A stretch of 64,000 nt of DNA, from positions 2,604,001 to 2,668,000 of the forward strand of contig NZ_CP013200.1 of assembly GCF_001445575.1 (NCBI RefSeq), given 5' to 3'. The notes under the pieces are model-generated. The model worked only from the letters and a program-made list of their open reading frames with translations. It did not search any database and had not been told where the DNA came from. Positions 8,683 through 18,389 of this stretch are shown piece after piece. Origin of the DNA: Arthrobacter alpinus. Its GTDB lineage: Bacteria; Actinomycetota; Actinomycetes; Actinomycetales; Micrococcaceae. How positions within the stretch are numbered: the first letter of the stretch is position 1; the number at the start of each line of letters is the position of its first letter. A program made the position numbers and the translations under genes.

Positions 8683-11567
8683 ATGCTCACCTCTGACATG
8701 CCAAGCCCTTCCGAACGCTACTTGGCAGCCAAGCAGCGGATTCAAGACAGCAGTTCCGACCTTGGCGACTTCAAGGACGGCCTGAATTTTGAACTCGACG
8801 ATTTTCAAGACACCGCGTGCCGGGCCGTCCAGGCCGGCCGCGGTGTTTTGGTTGCCGCCCCAACTGGTGCCGGAAAAACCATTGTTGGCGAGTTTGCCGT
8901 GTACTTGGCACTCCAACGCGGTAACAAGGCGTTCTACACCACCCCCATCAAGGCTCTGAGCAATCAAAAATTTCAAGAATTCTCCGCCCAGTATGGTGCG
9001 GAAAATGTAGGGTTGCTGACCGGCGACACCAGCATTAACGCCGAGGCTCCGGTGGTCGTCATGACCACAGAGGTGCTCCGCAATATGCTCTACGCGGACT
9101 CGGACACTCTCACCGGGTTGGCCTATGTGGTCATGGATGAAGTGCACTACCTGGCAGACCGTTTTCGCGGTGCAGTCTGGGAAGAAGTCATCATCCACCT
9201 CCCCAGCGAAGTGGCCGTCATTTCGCTCAGTGCCACCGTCTCCAATGCAGAAGAATTCGGCGCCTGGTTGGGCACTGTCCGCGGCGACACTGCGGTTGTC
9301 GTCTCCGAACATCGGCCCGTTCCGCTGTGGCAGCACGTGATGGTGCGCCGGGATCTGGTTGACCTCTTCGCCGAGAACGTGGCCTTTGATGAAATTGCGC
9401 CAGACACTGGCCGTTCAGACACCAAGATCCCGCCATTAAGAACCCAAAGATTAACGCCGAGCTGCTCAAGTTGGCCCGCAGCGAATCGGTCAGCACCGGC
9501 CGCGGCACAAGCCATGGCCGCCGGGGCGGCGGAGGTTCTCGGGGCCGCGGTTATCAAGACGGTTCCCATCAAGATCGTGACACCCGCAACAGCAGTCCTC
9601 AAGGCTGGGCCCGCGCTGCCTCGAGACCACAAGTTATCAGGGCGCTGGAAAGCCAGAACCTCCTGCCGGCTATCACTTTCATCTTTTCCCGGGCCGCGTG
9701 TGACGCGGCAGTACAACAGTGCGCCGCTGCCGGGCTTTGGCTCACCACGCAGGAGGAACAAGCCGAGATTGCCTACCGGGTAGATAAGGCTTGCGCGGAA
9801 CTTCCGGACTCAGACAAAGACGTGCTGGGTTTCTGGGGTTGGCGGGATGGACTGTTGCGCGGACTGGCGGCCCATCACGCAGGCATGCTGCCCAGCTTCA
9901 AGGAAGTCGTGGAGGACCTCTTTGTCAGTGGTCTTGTTCGCGCTGTCTTTGCCACTGAAACACTGGCGCTAGGCATTAATATGCCAGCCCGCACCGTGGT
10001 GCTGGAGAAGCTGGAGAAGTACAACGGTGAGGCCCATGTGGGCATCACCGCGGGGGAGTACACGCAGCTGACCGGCCGCGCCGGCCGTCGTGGAATCGAT
10101 GTTGAGGGTCATGCCGTAGTGCTGTGGCAGCCGGGCACCGACCCGACTGCTGTGGGTGGTTTAGCGTCCAAGCGCACCTACCCGCTGAACTCGAGCTTCC
10201 GCCCCACATACAACATGAGCATCAACCTCATCGCACAATTTGGCCGCACCCGTACACGCAGTATCTTGGAATCCTCCTTTGCCCAATTCCAGGCTGACCG
10301 GTCGGTGGTTGACCTGGCGCGCCAAGTTCGTTCCCGGGAGGAATCACTCACTGGCTACGAAAAAGCCATGACGTGTCATCTGGGCGACTTCAACGAATAC
10401 GCAAAACTGCGCCGGGAACTCTCGGATCACGAGTCCGGCGCGTCCAAGTCCAAGGCTAAACAACGCCGTGACGCCATCGCGCAGTCCATGGCGGCGCTGC
10501 GGACTGGGGATGTGATCATGGTGAGTGGTGGGCGTAACCCCGGTTACGCCGTCGTACTCGATGCCGACAGTAAGGCGCGGGTTCCGCGGCCAGGCGTGCT
10601 GGGCATGGACAGGGAATACCGGCGGCTGAGCCTGCATGATGTGAGTGGACCGGTGGAAACGTTGGGCCAGGTTCGGGTTGCCAAGGGTTTCAACCCGAAG
10701 GTGCCCAAGGACAAACGGAACCTCCTGGCGGCCGTTGAAGCCAAACTGGCCGAGCCTGCCGTGCAGCTCCCCAGCCGATCGGGCGCATTCACCCTGGCCG
10801 GCTCGGTTGCCTCCGATGACGAGGCGATCGCCACGCTGCGCCGGAACCTGCGCGCACACCCCTGCCATGGCTGCAGTGACCGTGAGGATCACGCGCGGTG
10901 GTCGGAGCGCTGGTGGACGCTGCGTAAGGAAACCGACGGAATTGTTCGGGCCATCCAGGCTCGCACCAACACGATTGCCCGGACCTTTGACCGCGTCATT
11001 GACCTGCTGGCCAGCTACGGATTCGTGGTGGCCGATCCGGCCGGAAACCTGGTCCCCAGCGAGGACGGGCAACGGTTGCGCCGCGTCTATGGGGAGAAGG
11101 ATCTGCTCATTGCGCTGACGTTGCGCAAGGGATCCTTTGCCGATCTTGACGCGCCGGAATTGGCCGCGTTTGTTACCACCTTGGTCTACCAATCCAAGCG
11201 CGACGCCGAAGGGACCCGCCCGCGCATGCCCAGTGTGAGTCTGGAACAGGCAGTGGAGGACGTGGTGGTGCTGTGGTCCCGGCTGCAGGATGCCGAAGAA
11301 TCGCACAAGCTGCCGCTGACCAGTGAGCCCGAGATGGGCTTGGTGTGGTCCATGTACAAGTGGGCTCAAGGCCGCAGCCTGCACGATGCCTTGAGTGGCA
11401 CCGACCTGGCCGCGGGTGACTTTGTGCGCTGGACCAAGCAGGTCATCGACTTGTTGGGGCAGCTTTCCGCCGTCCCTTCGGCTCCTCCCGGATTTACTGG
11501 CACGTGCCGCAAGGCCGTGGAGTTGGTGCGCCGCGGCGTTGTCGCTTACACCGCCGTGGAGAACTAG
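8683..11567 (+). pseudogene. helY: HelY-type DEAD/DEAH-box RNA helicase, broken by a one-base frameshift
   Basis: A Ski2/Mtr4-like superfamily 2 helicase of about 960 aa. The first frame holds motif I (APTGAGKT, residues 59-66), motif II (DEVH, 152-155) and motif III (SAT). The second frame, open from about 9393, continues with FIFSRAACD, the motif V region (FATETLALGINMPARTVV), motif VI (QLTGRAGRRGID) and the long C-terminal region. The frames join near 9424-9426: reading AAG-GATCCC instead of the AAGATCCC present restores DTKDPAIKNPKINAELL. One missing G explains the break, so the gene may be intact in the organism. An ATG at 8683 or 8698 could be the start. Confidence 0.88.
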
Positions 11568-11637
11568 CCAACCATTTTTGTTGGATTATTTTGTTGAATT
11601 CTGTCCCTCGTGGACATTGTGAAAGGACCATCTAGCC

Positions 11638-13284
11638 ATGTCATTGACCCTGTACCGCAACGGTTCGGTATACAGCGCCGTAGATCCTCTAGCCACTGCC
11701 ATGCTGGTGGATGGCGACGTGGTGGCCTGGGTGGGCTCCGAGCATGCCGCCACCTCACTGCTGGATTCACGCATGCGCGAAGTGGACCTGGCTGGTGCTC
11801 TCGTGACGCCGGGATTTGTGGATTCCCATGCCCACATCACCGAGACTGGACTTGCTATGGAATCGGTGGACCTTGCCGCTGCCCGTTCCGCCAAGGATGT
11901 TCTGGACCTGGTGGCCGCAGCGTCTGGCTCTGCGGTCGATGGGGTGCTGCTGGGACATGGCTGGGATAACTCGATGTGGCAGGATACCCGCTTGCCCAGC
12001 GCCGTGGAGTTGGATAACGCCACCAGCGGCCGCGAGGTTTACCTGGCCCGCGTGGATGTGCACTCTGGATTGGTGTCAGCAGCCTTGGCCCTGCGGTGCT
12101 CGCTAGCCAACGTTGCGGGCTGGGATGGAGACGGCCTGGTCAGCGGTGCTGCCCATAGTGCCGCTCGTGATGCCGCCCGCAGTTTGACACCGGAGCGTCG
12201 TGAGGCCGTGCAGCGCACGGCGCTTCGGCACGCGGCTGCCAACGGCTATGTGGCTCTGGCCGAGATGGCGGCCCCTCATGTTGGGTCGCCCGCAGACCTG
12301 GCTGCACTGGTGGCGCTGGGCGCCTCCGACGCCACCGAGGCGCTTCCTGAGGTGCTGCCCTACTGGGGGCAGTTGGTCTCCAGCGCCTCCGAGGCCCGTG
12401 AACTGTTGGCAAGTCTCGACGTCGACGTGTTGGGCCTTGCAGGTGACATAAACATTGACGGCTCCCTGGGTTCCCGCTCGGCATTGTTGCGTCAGCCTTA
12501 CGCCGACGCACCAGAAACCTCTGGGACGGCACACCTCACGGTAGAACAAGTGACCGATCACTTTGCCGCTACCTCGGAACTTGGCTTGACCGGTGGCTTC
12601 CATGTCATTGGAGACGGTGCCATGGCCATTGCCGTGGAAGGCCTGGAACGAGCTGCCCAGCGTGTGGGCATCGATTTGATTCGTGCCGCTGGCCACCGGC
12701 TGGAACATGCCGAAATGGTAGATGACGCGGCCATGGAGATCTTGGCAAAGTACTCAGTCACTGTTTCCGTGCAACCCGCCTTCGACGCTCAGTGGGGTGG
12801 TGCAGATGGTATGTATGCCCGCCGCTTGGGAGTTGAACGTGCCAGTGAACTGAACCCTCTGGGACGTTTCTACGCTGCCGGTGTCCCGCTGTGCTTTGGT
12901 TCAGACACCCCGGTGACGCCCCTGAACCCCTGGGCCAGTGTTCGGGCAGCTCTGAATCACCACACACGCGAGGCCCGTATCTCCGCCCGCGCGGCCTTTA
13001 TTGGACACACCCGCGCCGGCTGGCGTGCGGCAAAGGCGGCTGACCCCTTCCACGGCCAGTTGGGTCCGGGTGCACCTGCCAGCTTCGCAGTTTGGGACGT
13101 GGAGCAGCTCATGGTCCAAGTTGCTGATGAGCGTGTTCAGTCGTGGTCAACTGATCCGCGGGCGCGCACGCCCCTGCTGCCGGCGCTGGACACTGGAAGT
13201 GACCCTCGTTGCTTGCAGACAGTCCATAGGGGCCGGGAACTCTACGCAGCGGCAGATTTCCCCTCGGCGGCTCCCACACTCTAG
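11638..13284 (+). CDS. Amidohydrolase family protein (YtcJ/amidohydrolase 3 type)
   Basis: 548-aa metal-dependent hydrolase. After an N-terminal beta domain (DGDVVAWVGS..., LAGALVTPGFVDSHAHI) it carries the metal-binding HxH (His64, His66). Later metal/substrate residues are in GGFHVIGDGAMA, AAGHRLEHAEM and LCFGSDTPVTPLNPW, the last holding the catalytic Asp. This layout fits amidohydrolase family 3, whose members hydrolyse N-acyl or cyclic amides; the substrate cannot be read from sequence. The C-terminus closes with the small beta domain (LGPGAPASFAVWDVEQL). An AAAGGACC site precedes the ATG. Confidence 0.88.
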   Translation: MSLTLYRNGSVYSAVDPLATAMLVDGDVVAWVGSEHAATSLLDSRMREVDLAGALVTPGFVDSHAHITETGLAMESVDLAAARSAKDVLDLVAAASGSAVDGVLLGHGWDNSMWQDTRLPSAVELDNATSGREVYLARVDVHSGLVSAALALRCSLANVAGWDGDGLVSGAAHSAARDAARSLTPERREAVQRTALRHAAANGYVALAEMAAPHVGSPADLAALVALGASDATEALPEVLPYWGQLVSSASEARELLASLDVDVLGLAGDINIDGSLGSRSALLRQPYADAPETSGTAHLTVEQVTDHFAATSELGLTGGFHVIGDGAMAIAVEGLERAAQRVGIDLIRAAGHRLEHAEMVDDAAMEILAKYSVTVSVQPAFDAQWGGADGMYARRLGVERASELNPLGRFYAAGVPLCFGSDTPVTPLNPWASVRAALNHHTREARISARAAFIGHTRAGWRAAKAADPFHGQLGPGAPASFAVWDVEQLMVQVADERVQSWSTDPRARTPLLPALDTGSDPRCLQTVHRGRELYAAADFPSAAPTL

Positions 13285-13413
13285 GAGCCGCGGAAGGCTT
13301 GCCGGAAAGGGTTATCCAAAGGGTCTGAATTCGCGGTTGAACCATAAATTCTTTGCTGACTCGGGTACTCTTCTGACCTGCACGGATACCCATATCCGCT
13401 GGTCAGAGCCGTG

Positions 13414-13442
13414 TTGACAGGCTCGGCCAAGGCAATTAGTTT
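13414..13442 (+). promoter_or_regulatory. Candidate sigma-70 type promoter (TTGACA-17-TAGTTT)
   Basis: A perfect -35 box TTGACA (13414-13419) is followed after 17 bases by TAGTTT (13437-13442), a weaker match to TATAAT. It points to the right, into the structured stretch described next. A second -10-like TATAAT stands at 13614-13619, closer to ppm1, but has no good -35 box. Confidence 0.45.
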
Positions 13443-13455
13443 TAGGGGAGCGGAG

Positions 13456-13593
13456 AACCTCCCATGGGAGGTTTCCGGTCGGTACGGATGTCTGTTCTGC
13501 CGACACTTGGGATAAGTTCACGCGCCAGTAGAAAACAAAGCAGATCTGCGCCTTGGCGCGGGCTGTTTTGGTCCGAAGGCGCGTGAACTTATC
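13456..13593 (+). other. Structured intergenic stretch upstream of ppm1, possible non-coding RNA or leader
   Basis: The 440-bp gap before ppm1 has no convincing ORF but strong secondary-structure signals. A perfect 9-bp inverted repeat AACCTCCCA/TGGGAGGTT covers 13456-13473. A perfect 16-bp inverted repeat, GATAAGTTCACGCGCC at 13511-13526 and its reverse complement at 13578-13593, encloses 51 bases and is followed at once by TTTTCTC. The stem plus T-rich tail resembles an intrinsic terminator, so a short RNA starting near 13449 and ending near 13598 is plausible. I recognise no known RNA family. Confidence 0.5.
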
Positions 13594-13724
13594 TTTTCTC
13601 AGGCACCCTCACCTATAATGGACTTTTGGCGTTATCTGCCTAGCCACTGTCCTAGCCACTGTGAGTTGATTGCCGCTGCTGGCCTGGGCCCTCCACCTTT
13701 ACATTCACTACGGAAAGGCACCAA

Positions 13725-14459
13725 TTGTTGCGTGTCCTGACGATCATTCCTACTTACAACGAGATTGAGTCGTTGCCCAAGACGTTGGCGCGTCTGCGTG
13801 CTGCCGTGCCGCATTCGGATGTGCTGGTTGCCGATGACAACAGCCCCGACGGGACCGGCCGCTGGGCCGATGAATTTTCCGCCAATGATCCGCAGGTTCA
13901 CGTCCTTCACCGCGCCGGCAAAGAAGGCCTTGGTGCCGCATACTTGGCTGGCTTCACCTGGGGATTGGCTGCGGGCTACGACGTGCTTGTTGAGATGGAT
14001 GCCGATGGCTCCCACCAGCCCGAGCAGCTTCCGTTGCTCTTGGACGCCATTGATCAGGGCGCCGACCTGGTCCTTGGTTCACGCTGGGTTCCCGGTGGAA
14101 AAGTGGTCAACTGGCCGCTGCACCGCAAGCTGATCTCCACCTGCGGCAGCCTGTACTCACGCGTCATTTTGGGCATCTCCATCCGCGACGTCACCGGCGG
14201 GTACCGTGCCTTCCGGCGCAGCACCCTCGAGGCGCTGGACTTCGACTCCGTAGAGTCAGTGGGCTACGGCTTCCAGGTGGACATGCTGTGGCGCGTCTGC
14301 CAAAAGGGCATGAAGGTTGTGGAAGTCCCCATCACCTTCGTAGAGCGTGAATTTGGCGCGTCCAAGATGAGCGGGAACATTGTCCAGGAAGCCATGATCA
14401 ACGTCACCAAGTGGGGACTGGCTGCCCGCTGGAACAAGCTGACCGGACGCAACAAGTAG
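13725..14459 (+). CDS. ppm1: Polyprenol-phosphate mannosyltransferase (GT2 family)
   Basis: 244-aa soluble glycosyltransferase family 2 protein. It transfers mannose from GDP-Man to polyprenol phosphate, making the lipid-linked mannose donor used in lipoglycan synthesis and protein O-mannosylation. Visible landmarks are IIPTYNEIESLP at the N-terminus, VADDNSPDGTG, the DxD-type EMDADGSHQPEQLP, LVLGSRWVPGG, VTGGYRAFRR and the C-terminal FVEREFGASKMS. The start is a TTG with GGAAAGG upstream. No fused Lnt-like (Ppm2) domain is present, so the N-acyltransferase, if any, is encoded elsewhere. Confidence 0.92.
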   Translation: MLRVLTIIPTYNEIESLPKTLARLRAAVPHSDVLVADDNSPDGTGRWADEFSANDPQVHVLHRAGKEGLGAAYLAGFTWGLAAGYDVLVEMDADGSHQPEQLPLLLDAIDQGADLVLGSRWVPGGKVVNWPLHRKLISTCGSLYSRVILGISIRDVTGGYRAFRRSTLEALDFDSVESVGYGFQVDMLWRVCQKGMKVVEVPITFVEREFGASKMSGNIVQEAMINVTKWGLAARWNKLTGRNK

Positions 14460-14628
14460 CAACTGGGTTCACGAGTACGGCTCAGTACAGTTCTGCCGGA
14501 CAGTTTAGCCGCGCAAGTCAGTCCCGCGGTCCAGTAGCTCAGCGGAGTCCTTCAAGCCTACGGGCCTATGGCGCAGCTCAGTAGCCCCATTCCGGACGGT
14601 CAGCCGTGATTTTTCTCGTAGCGCTCGC

Positions 14629-14697
14629 TCGAGTGTTCACTTAACGTACGCTTTGGACCGTTTTTGGATCCTAACCGTACGTTAAGTGGACACTCGA
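14629..14697. repeat. Long imperfect inverted repeat, possible intergenic palindromic element
   Basis: A 22-base arm (14629-14650, beginning TCGAGTGTTCACTTAACG) and its reverse complement with a single mismatch (14676-14697) enclose 25 bases. It lies in the 300-bp gap after ppm1 and is separate from the terminator hairpin that follows. There is no ORF and no T-run. It could be a REP/MITE-like intergenic element or a binding site. Confidence 0.7.
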
Positions 14698-14760
14698 TGG
14701 CTGGCCCCAGCTATCTGGCCGCGGGGCAGGCCACAACTGTCCAGAACGCAGTCCTTAATA

Positions 14761-14797
14761 ACAGAACGCCCCTGGGAAGATCCCAGGGGCGTTCTGT
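14761..14797. terminator. Bidirectional intrinsic terminator between ppm1 and rbpA
   Basis: A perfect 17-bp stem (ACAGAACGCCCCTGGGA and its reverse complement) with a 3-base loop AGA stands 33 bases before the stop of the convergent rbpA gene. Position and perfect GC-rich stem fit termination from both sides. Confidence 0.85.
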
Positions 14798-14829
14798 GTG
14801 CTGCGGCTGCTTTGCATCTGCCGTCAGGC

Positions 14830-15171
14830 TTAGACCTTTTCGCCGCGCTTTTCGCGCAGGATGGTCAGGCGGTCGGCCAAGATGACTTCCAGCTCCGGAA
14901 GGGTGCGCCGTTCCAGCAGCATGTCCCAGTGGGTACGGATGGGCTTGTCGTTGGACGTGTCGGGGGCCTCTCCGTTGACCAGCAGGGCTTCCTTGCCGGT
15001 CTTGGACATCCAGGTGGCAGGGATATCAGCCTCGGACGAGAACATGACGAACACCTGCTCGCCATCCGCGCAACGGTACTCCACGCGCTGGCGGGGAGCC
15101 GGCTCCACACCTGATTCCGTCTCCATGCTTTGTGCGCCCAGACGCATGCCGCGCAAGCTGCGATCGCTCAT
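14830..15171 (-). CDS. rbpA: RNA polymerase-binding protein RbpA
   Basis: 113-aa actinobacteria-specific transcription factor that binds the beta' subunit and group 1/2 sigma factors and stabilises the open promoter complex. The N-terminal tail and core (SDRSLRGMRLGAQSMETESGVE..., RVEYRCADGEQVFVMFSSEADIPATW) and the C-terminal sigma-interacting helix region (PIRTHWDMLLERRTLPELEVILADRL) match the family over full length. An AGGGAGAAGTC stretch before the ATG is the ribosome-binding site. It is monocistronic between two hairpins. Confidence 0.95.
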   Translation of the reverse strand: MSDRSLRGMRLGAQSMETESGVEPAPRQRVEYRCADGEQVFVMFSSEADIPATWMSKTGKEALLVNGEAPDTSNDKPIRTHWDMLLERRTLPELEVILADRLTILREKRGEKV

Positions 15172-15272
15172 GACTTCTCCCTCAAGTTGATTACTGTTGT
15201 TTCAACGCATCACGCTCATCAGTTGTTCCTGCACTGATGGGTGCGATGCTAAAAGCTTTGGCCGGGCAAACG

Positions 15273-15313
15273 CCACGCGGCCAATCACCTATTATACGTG
15301 ATTGGCCGCGTGG
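15273..15313. terminator. Hairpin terminator downstream of the SPFH gene
   Basis: A perfect 16-bp stem (CCACGCGGCCAATCAC and its reverse complement) with the loop CTATTATAC lies 33 bases after the stop of the leftward SPFH gene and upstream of rbpA. Confidence 0.82.
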
Positions 15314-15346
15314 ACTATGCAGTTGGTGGCGATTGCCAGTGGCGGG

Positions 15347-16282
15347 TTATTGCCCGGCACCTGCGAGAGGATCGTGCGTCTCGTCCGTGTCAGGGGTACT
15401 GGTACCCAAAACGTTGCCAATTCCCTTCAAAGCCTCGCCCACTTCGCTGGGAATGATCCACAGCTTGTTGGAGGTTCCGGAAGCAATCTTGGGCAGGGTC
15501 TGCAGGTACTGGTAGGCCAGCAGCTTCTGCGTCGGGTTGCCCTTGTGGATGGCGGCGAAGACCTTCTGGATAGCCTGCGACTCACCGTCGGCACGCAGGA
15601 TGGCCGCCTTGGCGTCACCCTCAGCCTTCAGGATCGAGGACTGTCGCTCACCTTCAGCGGTCAAAATAGCTGACTGCTTGGTACCTTCGGCGGTAAGGAT
15701 GGCTGCACGGCGGTCACGCTCGGCACGCATCTGCTTTTCCATGGAATCCTGGATGGACAGGGGCGGATCAATGGCCTTGAGCTCAACACGACTAACGCGG
15801 ATGCCCCAGCGGCCGGTGGCCTCATCGAGCACGCCACGGAGCTGACCGTTGATCTGGTCACGTGAGGTCAGCGCCTCTTCCAGGTTCAAACCACCCACAA
15901 CGTTACGCAGGGTGGTGGTGGTCAGCTGCTCAACGGCCTGAATGTAGTTTGCGATCTCGTACGTTGCCGCACGGGGATCGGTGACCTGGAAGTAAACCAC
16001 GGTGTCAATGGATACCACCAGGTTGTCTTCGGTAATAACCGGCTGCGGAGGGAAAGAGACAACTTGCTCACGCAGATCCAGCAGCGGCAGCAGGCGATCC
16101 ACAAAAGGGATCAAAATGGTCAAGCCAGGATTGAGCGTGCGCTGGTATTTACCCAGGCGCTCCACCACACCGGCGCGAGCCTGCGGAATGATGCGCACCG
16201 AGCGCACCAGAACAATGACGACAAATATCAGTAGGACAAGAATTACAAACAGCCACACTATGGCGCCGGCTCCGTCTCCCAT
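15347..16282 (-). CDS. SPFH/Band 7 (stomatin-like) membrane protein
   Basis: 311 aa. One N-terminal membrane helix (IVWLFVILVLLIFVVIVLV) is followed by the SPFH domain (IIPQARAGVVERLGKYQRTLNPGL...) and a long charged coiled coil with repeats of ILTAEGxxQ/ILKAEGxxK (residues about 200-240). The arrangement is that of QmcA/stomatin-like proteins, which form large membrane assemblies and influence proteases or lipid domains. An NfeD-like gene lies 88 bp upstream on the same strand, the usual partner of this family, so the two probably work as a pair. Confidence 0.92.
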   Translation of the reverse strand: MGDGAGAIVWLFVILVLLIFVVIVLVRSVRIIPQARAGVVERLGKYQRTLNPGLTILIPFVDRLLPLLDLREQVVSFPPQPVITEDNLVVSIDTVVYFQVTDPRAATYEIANYIQAVEQLTTTTLRNVVGGLNLEEALTSRDQINGQLRGVLDEATGRWGIRVSRVELKAIDPPLSIQDSMEKQMRAERDRRAAILTAEGTKQSAILTAEGERQSSILKAEGDAKAAILRADGESQAIQKVFAAIHKGNPTQKLLAYQYLQTLPKIASGTSNKLWIIPSEVGEALKGIGNVLGTSTPDTDETHDPLAGAGQ

Positions 16283-16370
16283 GAAATCCCCTCTTTTCTA
16301 TGTTTAAGAATCGTGTATCAGCGCATGGCTCCTCCGCGTAGGCGCGGTGTGGTCCTTGTGCCGAAAGTGC

Positions 16371-16856
16371 TTAGGCTGTTGTTGCGGGTGTTTCGGTGCT
16401 CTTGTGCGCGGCCGGGTGGTTGATGATGGCTGTTGCCCCGTCAATAGCGGCAACTTCAACCGTGGCGCCGACTGGAATCTCGGCACCGCCGGCAATCCGG
16501 GCGGTCCAGATGTCTCCGCCAATCTTGACCAGTCCGCCGCCGGTCCCAACAGTCTCCAAGACCACCGCAGAGTGACCAATGAGCCGCTCTACGTTGGAGA
16601 GTTGATCGGCAGGGCCACGATGCAGGTGGCTCATGGCCAGCGGCCTTATGAGAACTGTTGTGGCCAGGGCGACGACGCAGAAGATGACAATCTGCAACCA
16701 GAGCTCAGCGCCAAACAGGAATGCCACAAGTGCGGCGAGTGCTCCTACGGACATCAAGATGAAATACAGATTCAACGTCAGCATTTCAGCGACAGCCAGA
16801 AGCAGGAAAACCGTCAGCCAGATGATCCAGCCGAAGTCATTGATCCATTCGAGCAT
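16371..16856 (-). CDS. NfeD family membrane protein
   Basis: 161 aa with about three N-terminal membrane helices (residues 8-75) followed by a small soluble beta-barrel (OB-like) domain: LIGHSAVVLETVGTGGGLVKIGGDIWTARI...GATVEVAAIDGATAIIN. This is the short NfeD type without the protease domain. It stands directly upstream of the SPFH gene on the same strand, forming the conserved nfeD-stomatin operon of membrane quality control. Confidence 0.9.
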   Translation of the reverse strand: MLEWINDFGWIIWLTVFLLLAVAEMLTLNLYFILMSVGALAALVAFLFGAELWLQIVIFCVVALATTVLIRPLAMSHLHRGPADQLSNVERLIGHSAVVLETVGTGGGLVKIGGDIWTARIAGGAEIPVGATVEVAAIDGATAIINHPAAHKSTETPATTA

Positions 16857-16919
16857 TGAGTCCCCCTTAGGACTTATTTCGTATCTATGACCCTACTACG
16901 TTGAGCTGAAAAAATCCGG

Positions 16920-18329
16920 CTAAATTACTGCCTGAAGGGGCATTCGTGGTGGTTCCGAACCAACCTGTCCGGACAGCGAGCTCAGGATCTGCACGCCGTC
17001 GCGCAATTGCTCGCTGCTGTAACAAAAGGGCAGCCGCAAATGACGCTCAAAGGCTCCGTCAAGGCCAAACCGGGGACCCGGAACCAGTCCCAGCCCTTCG
17101 GCGCGAGCGGCCAGCGTCAGCGCAGAACTGGACATGGTTTCGGTGTTGATCCACAACGACAAGCCACCCTCGGGGACATCCACCTGCCATTGCGGCAGGT
17201 GCTCACGGAGCAACTGCACCAGCGTGTCGCGGCCGCGCCGCAGGTCCAGGCTGCGGCTTGCTGCCATGGACGGCAGATCATTCATGAGGGCTAGGGCAGC
17301 CAGCTGTTCCATGAGCGGGGTGCCGAGGTCCGCGGCCGGGCGGTTGCGCAGGAGCCGGGCCTGCATCTCACGTGAGCTTCTGATCCAACCAATCCGCAGC
17401 CCGCCCCACGCAATCTTGCCCAAGGACCCCAGGGTGATGATGTTGGGGGAGCAGGATGCCATGGGTGGCAGTGGACCGCGGCTGATATCTAGCAGGGCCG
17501 TTGTCTCATCCACTACCAGAACGGTGCCTTCCCGGTCTGCTGCTGCCGCCAAATATTCGCGGTCGGCAATAGACATGCTCAGCCCGGTGGGGTTGTGGAA
17601 GTCCGGCATCAGGTAGGCCATGCTCGGGGCGGCGCGGCGGATTTGCAAGAGTGCTTGCTGCAAATCCCAGCCGGTCTCCTGCCGCACGGGGAATGCCAGT
17701 ATGCGAGCGCCCAGGGACGTGAACGTGTCCACTGCGTGCGGATATGTGGGCTGTTCCACGAGGATGCGTTCGCCGGGGGAGTACAGCGTCCGGGCGACCA
17801 GGTTCAAGGCATGCTGAGCGCCCACGGTGACCATGATCTGATCTGCGGAGGTGGGTAGTCCTCTGTCACTGAAGCTTTGGGCAATGGCTTCGCGCAGATC
17901 TGGCAGACCCACCATGTCAAAGCCGTCGTGGGATAGGTAACGGGGCAGTTCGCTCAGAGCGTTCGCGTAGGCAGCTTGGAGTCCGGGGTAGGCAGGAGTT
18001 GTAGCCTTCGTGAAGTCCAAGGTTAGGCCGGGGTGCAGGCCGTGTTCGCCGCGTTCCATGCCGGGCAGGCGCAAGGTGCTGCCGGAACCGCGAACACTGT
18101 CCAGGAATCCGTCCTCGCGCAGCTTTGAATAGGCTGCGGCCACGGTGGTCCGGCTCAGGTCCAGGGCCTGGCTCAGTTCCCGTTCTGCGGGGAGTTTGGC
18201 GCCACTGGATAGGCGCCCGTCCATCAAGAGGACCCGGATGCGTTCTGCCAGTGACCGGTACGCGGGGGCGTTGCTGCGCCACTCGCCGAGTTCGCGAGCC
18301 AGCCTGCGCCCGGTGACAAAAGTATTCAT
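16920..18329 (-). CDS. yczR: MocR-type transcriptional regulator YczR (GntR-HTH plus aminotransferase fold)
   Basis: 469 aa. The N-terminal winged helix of GntR type (about residues 20-95: SLAERIRVLLMDGRLSSGAKLPAERELSQALDLSRTTVAAAYSKLREDGFL) is joined to a fold-type I aminotransferase-like domain. The PLP lysine is likely the Lys in TLGSLGKIAWGGLRIGW. It is divergent from yczE with only 60 bp between the start codons, the signature context of the YczR subgroup, which is thought to control the neighbouring membrane-protein gene. PLP-binding residues (DFHNPTG, VVDE) are present; the effector is unknown. Confidence 0.9.
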   Translation of the reverse strand: MNTFVTGRRLARELGEWRSNAPAYRSLAERIRVLLMDGRLSSGAKLPAERELSQALDLSRTTVAAAYSKLREDGFLDSVRGSGSTLRLPGMERGEHGLHPGLTLDFTKATTPAYPGLQAAYANALSELPRYLSHDGFDMVGLPDLREAIAQSFSDRGLPTSADQIMVTVGAQHALNLVARTLYSPGERILVEQPTYPHAVDTFTSLGARILAFPVRQETGWDLQQALLQIRRAAPSMAYLMPDFHNPTGLSMSIADREYLAAAADREGTVLVVDETTALLDISRGPLPPMASCSPNIITLGSLGKIAWGGLRIGWIRSSREMQARLLRNRPAADLGTPLMEQLAALALMNDLPSMAASRSLDLRRGRDTLVQLLREHLPQWQVDVPEGGLSLWINTETMSSSALTLAARAEGLGLVPGPRFGLDGAFERHLRLPFCYSSEQLRDGVQILSSLSGQVGSEPPRMPLQAVI

Positions 18330-18389
18330 GGGGCCACATTAGTTGAATTGGATCTATGTTGTAAGGCCACTTTCTCTCATGATGGACTT

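Noticed and set aside
9380..9430. Programmed ribosomal frameshift in helY
   Set aside because: There is no slippery heptamer at the junction, and several other genes show the same kind of single-base loss, so an indel is simpler.
10344..11384. Long minus-strand frame inside the helicase gene
   Set aside because: It overlaps the conserved helicase C-terminal region and has no recognisable family.
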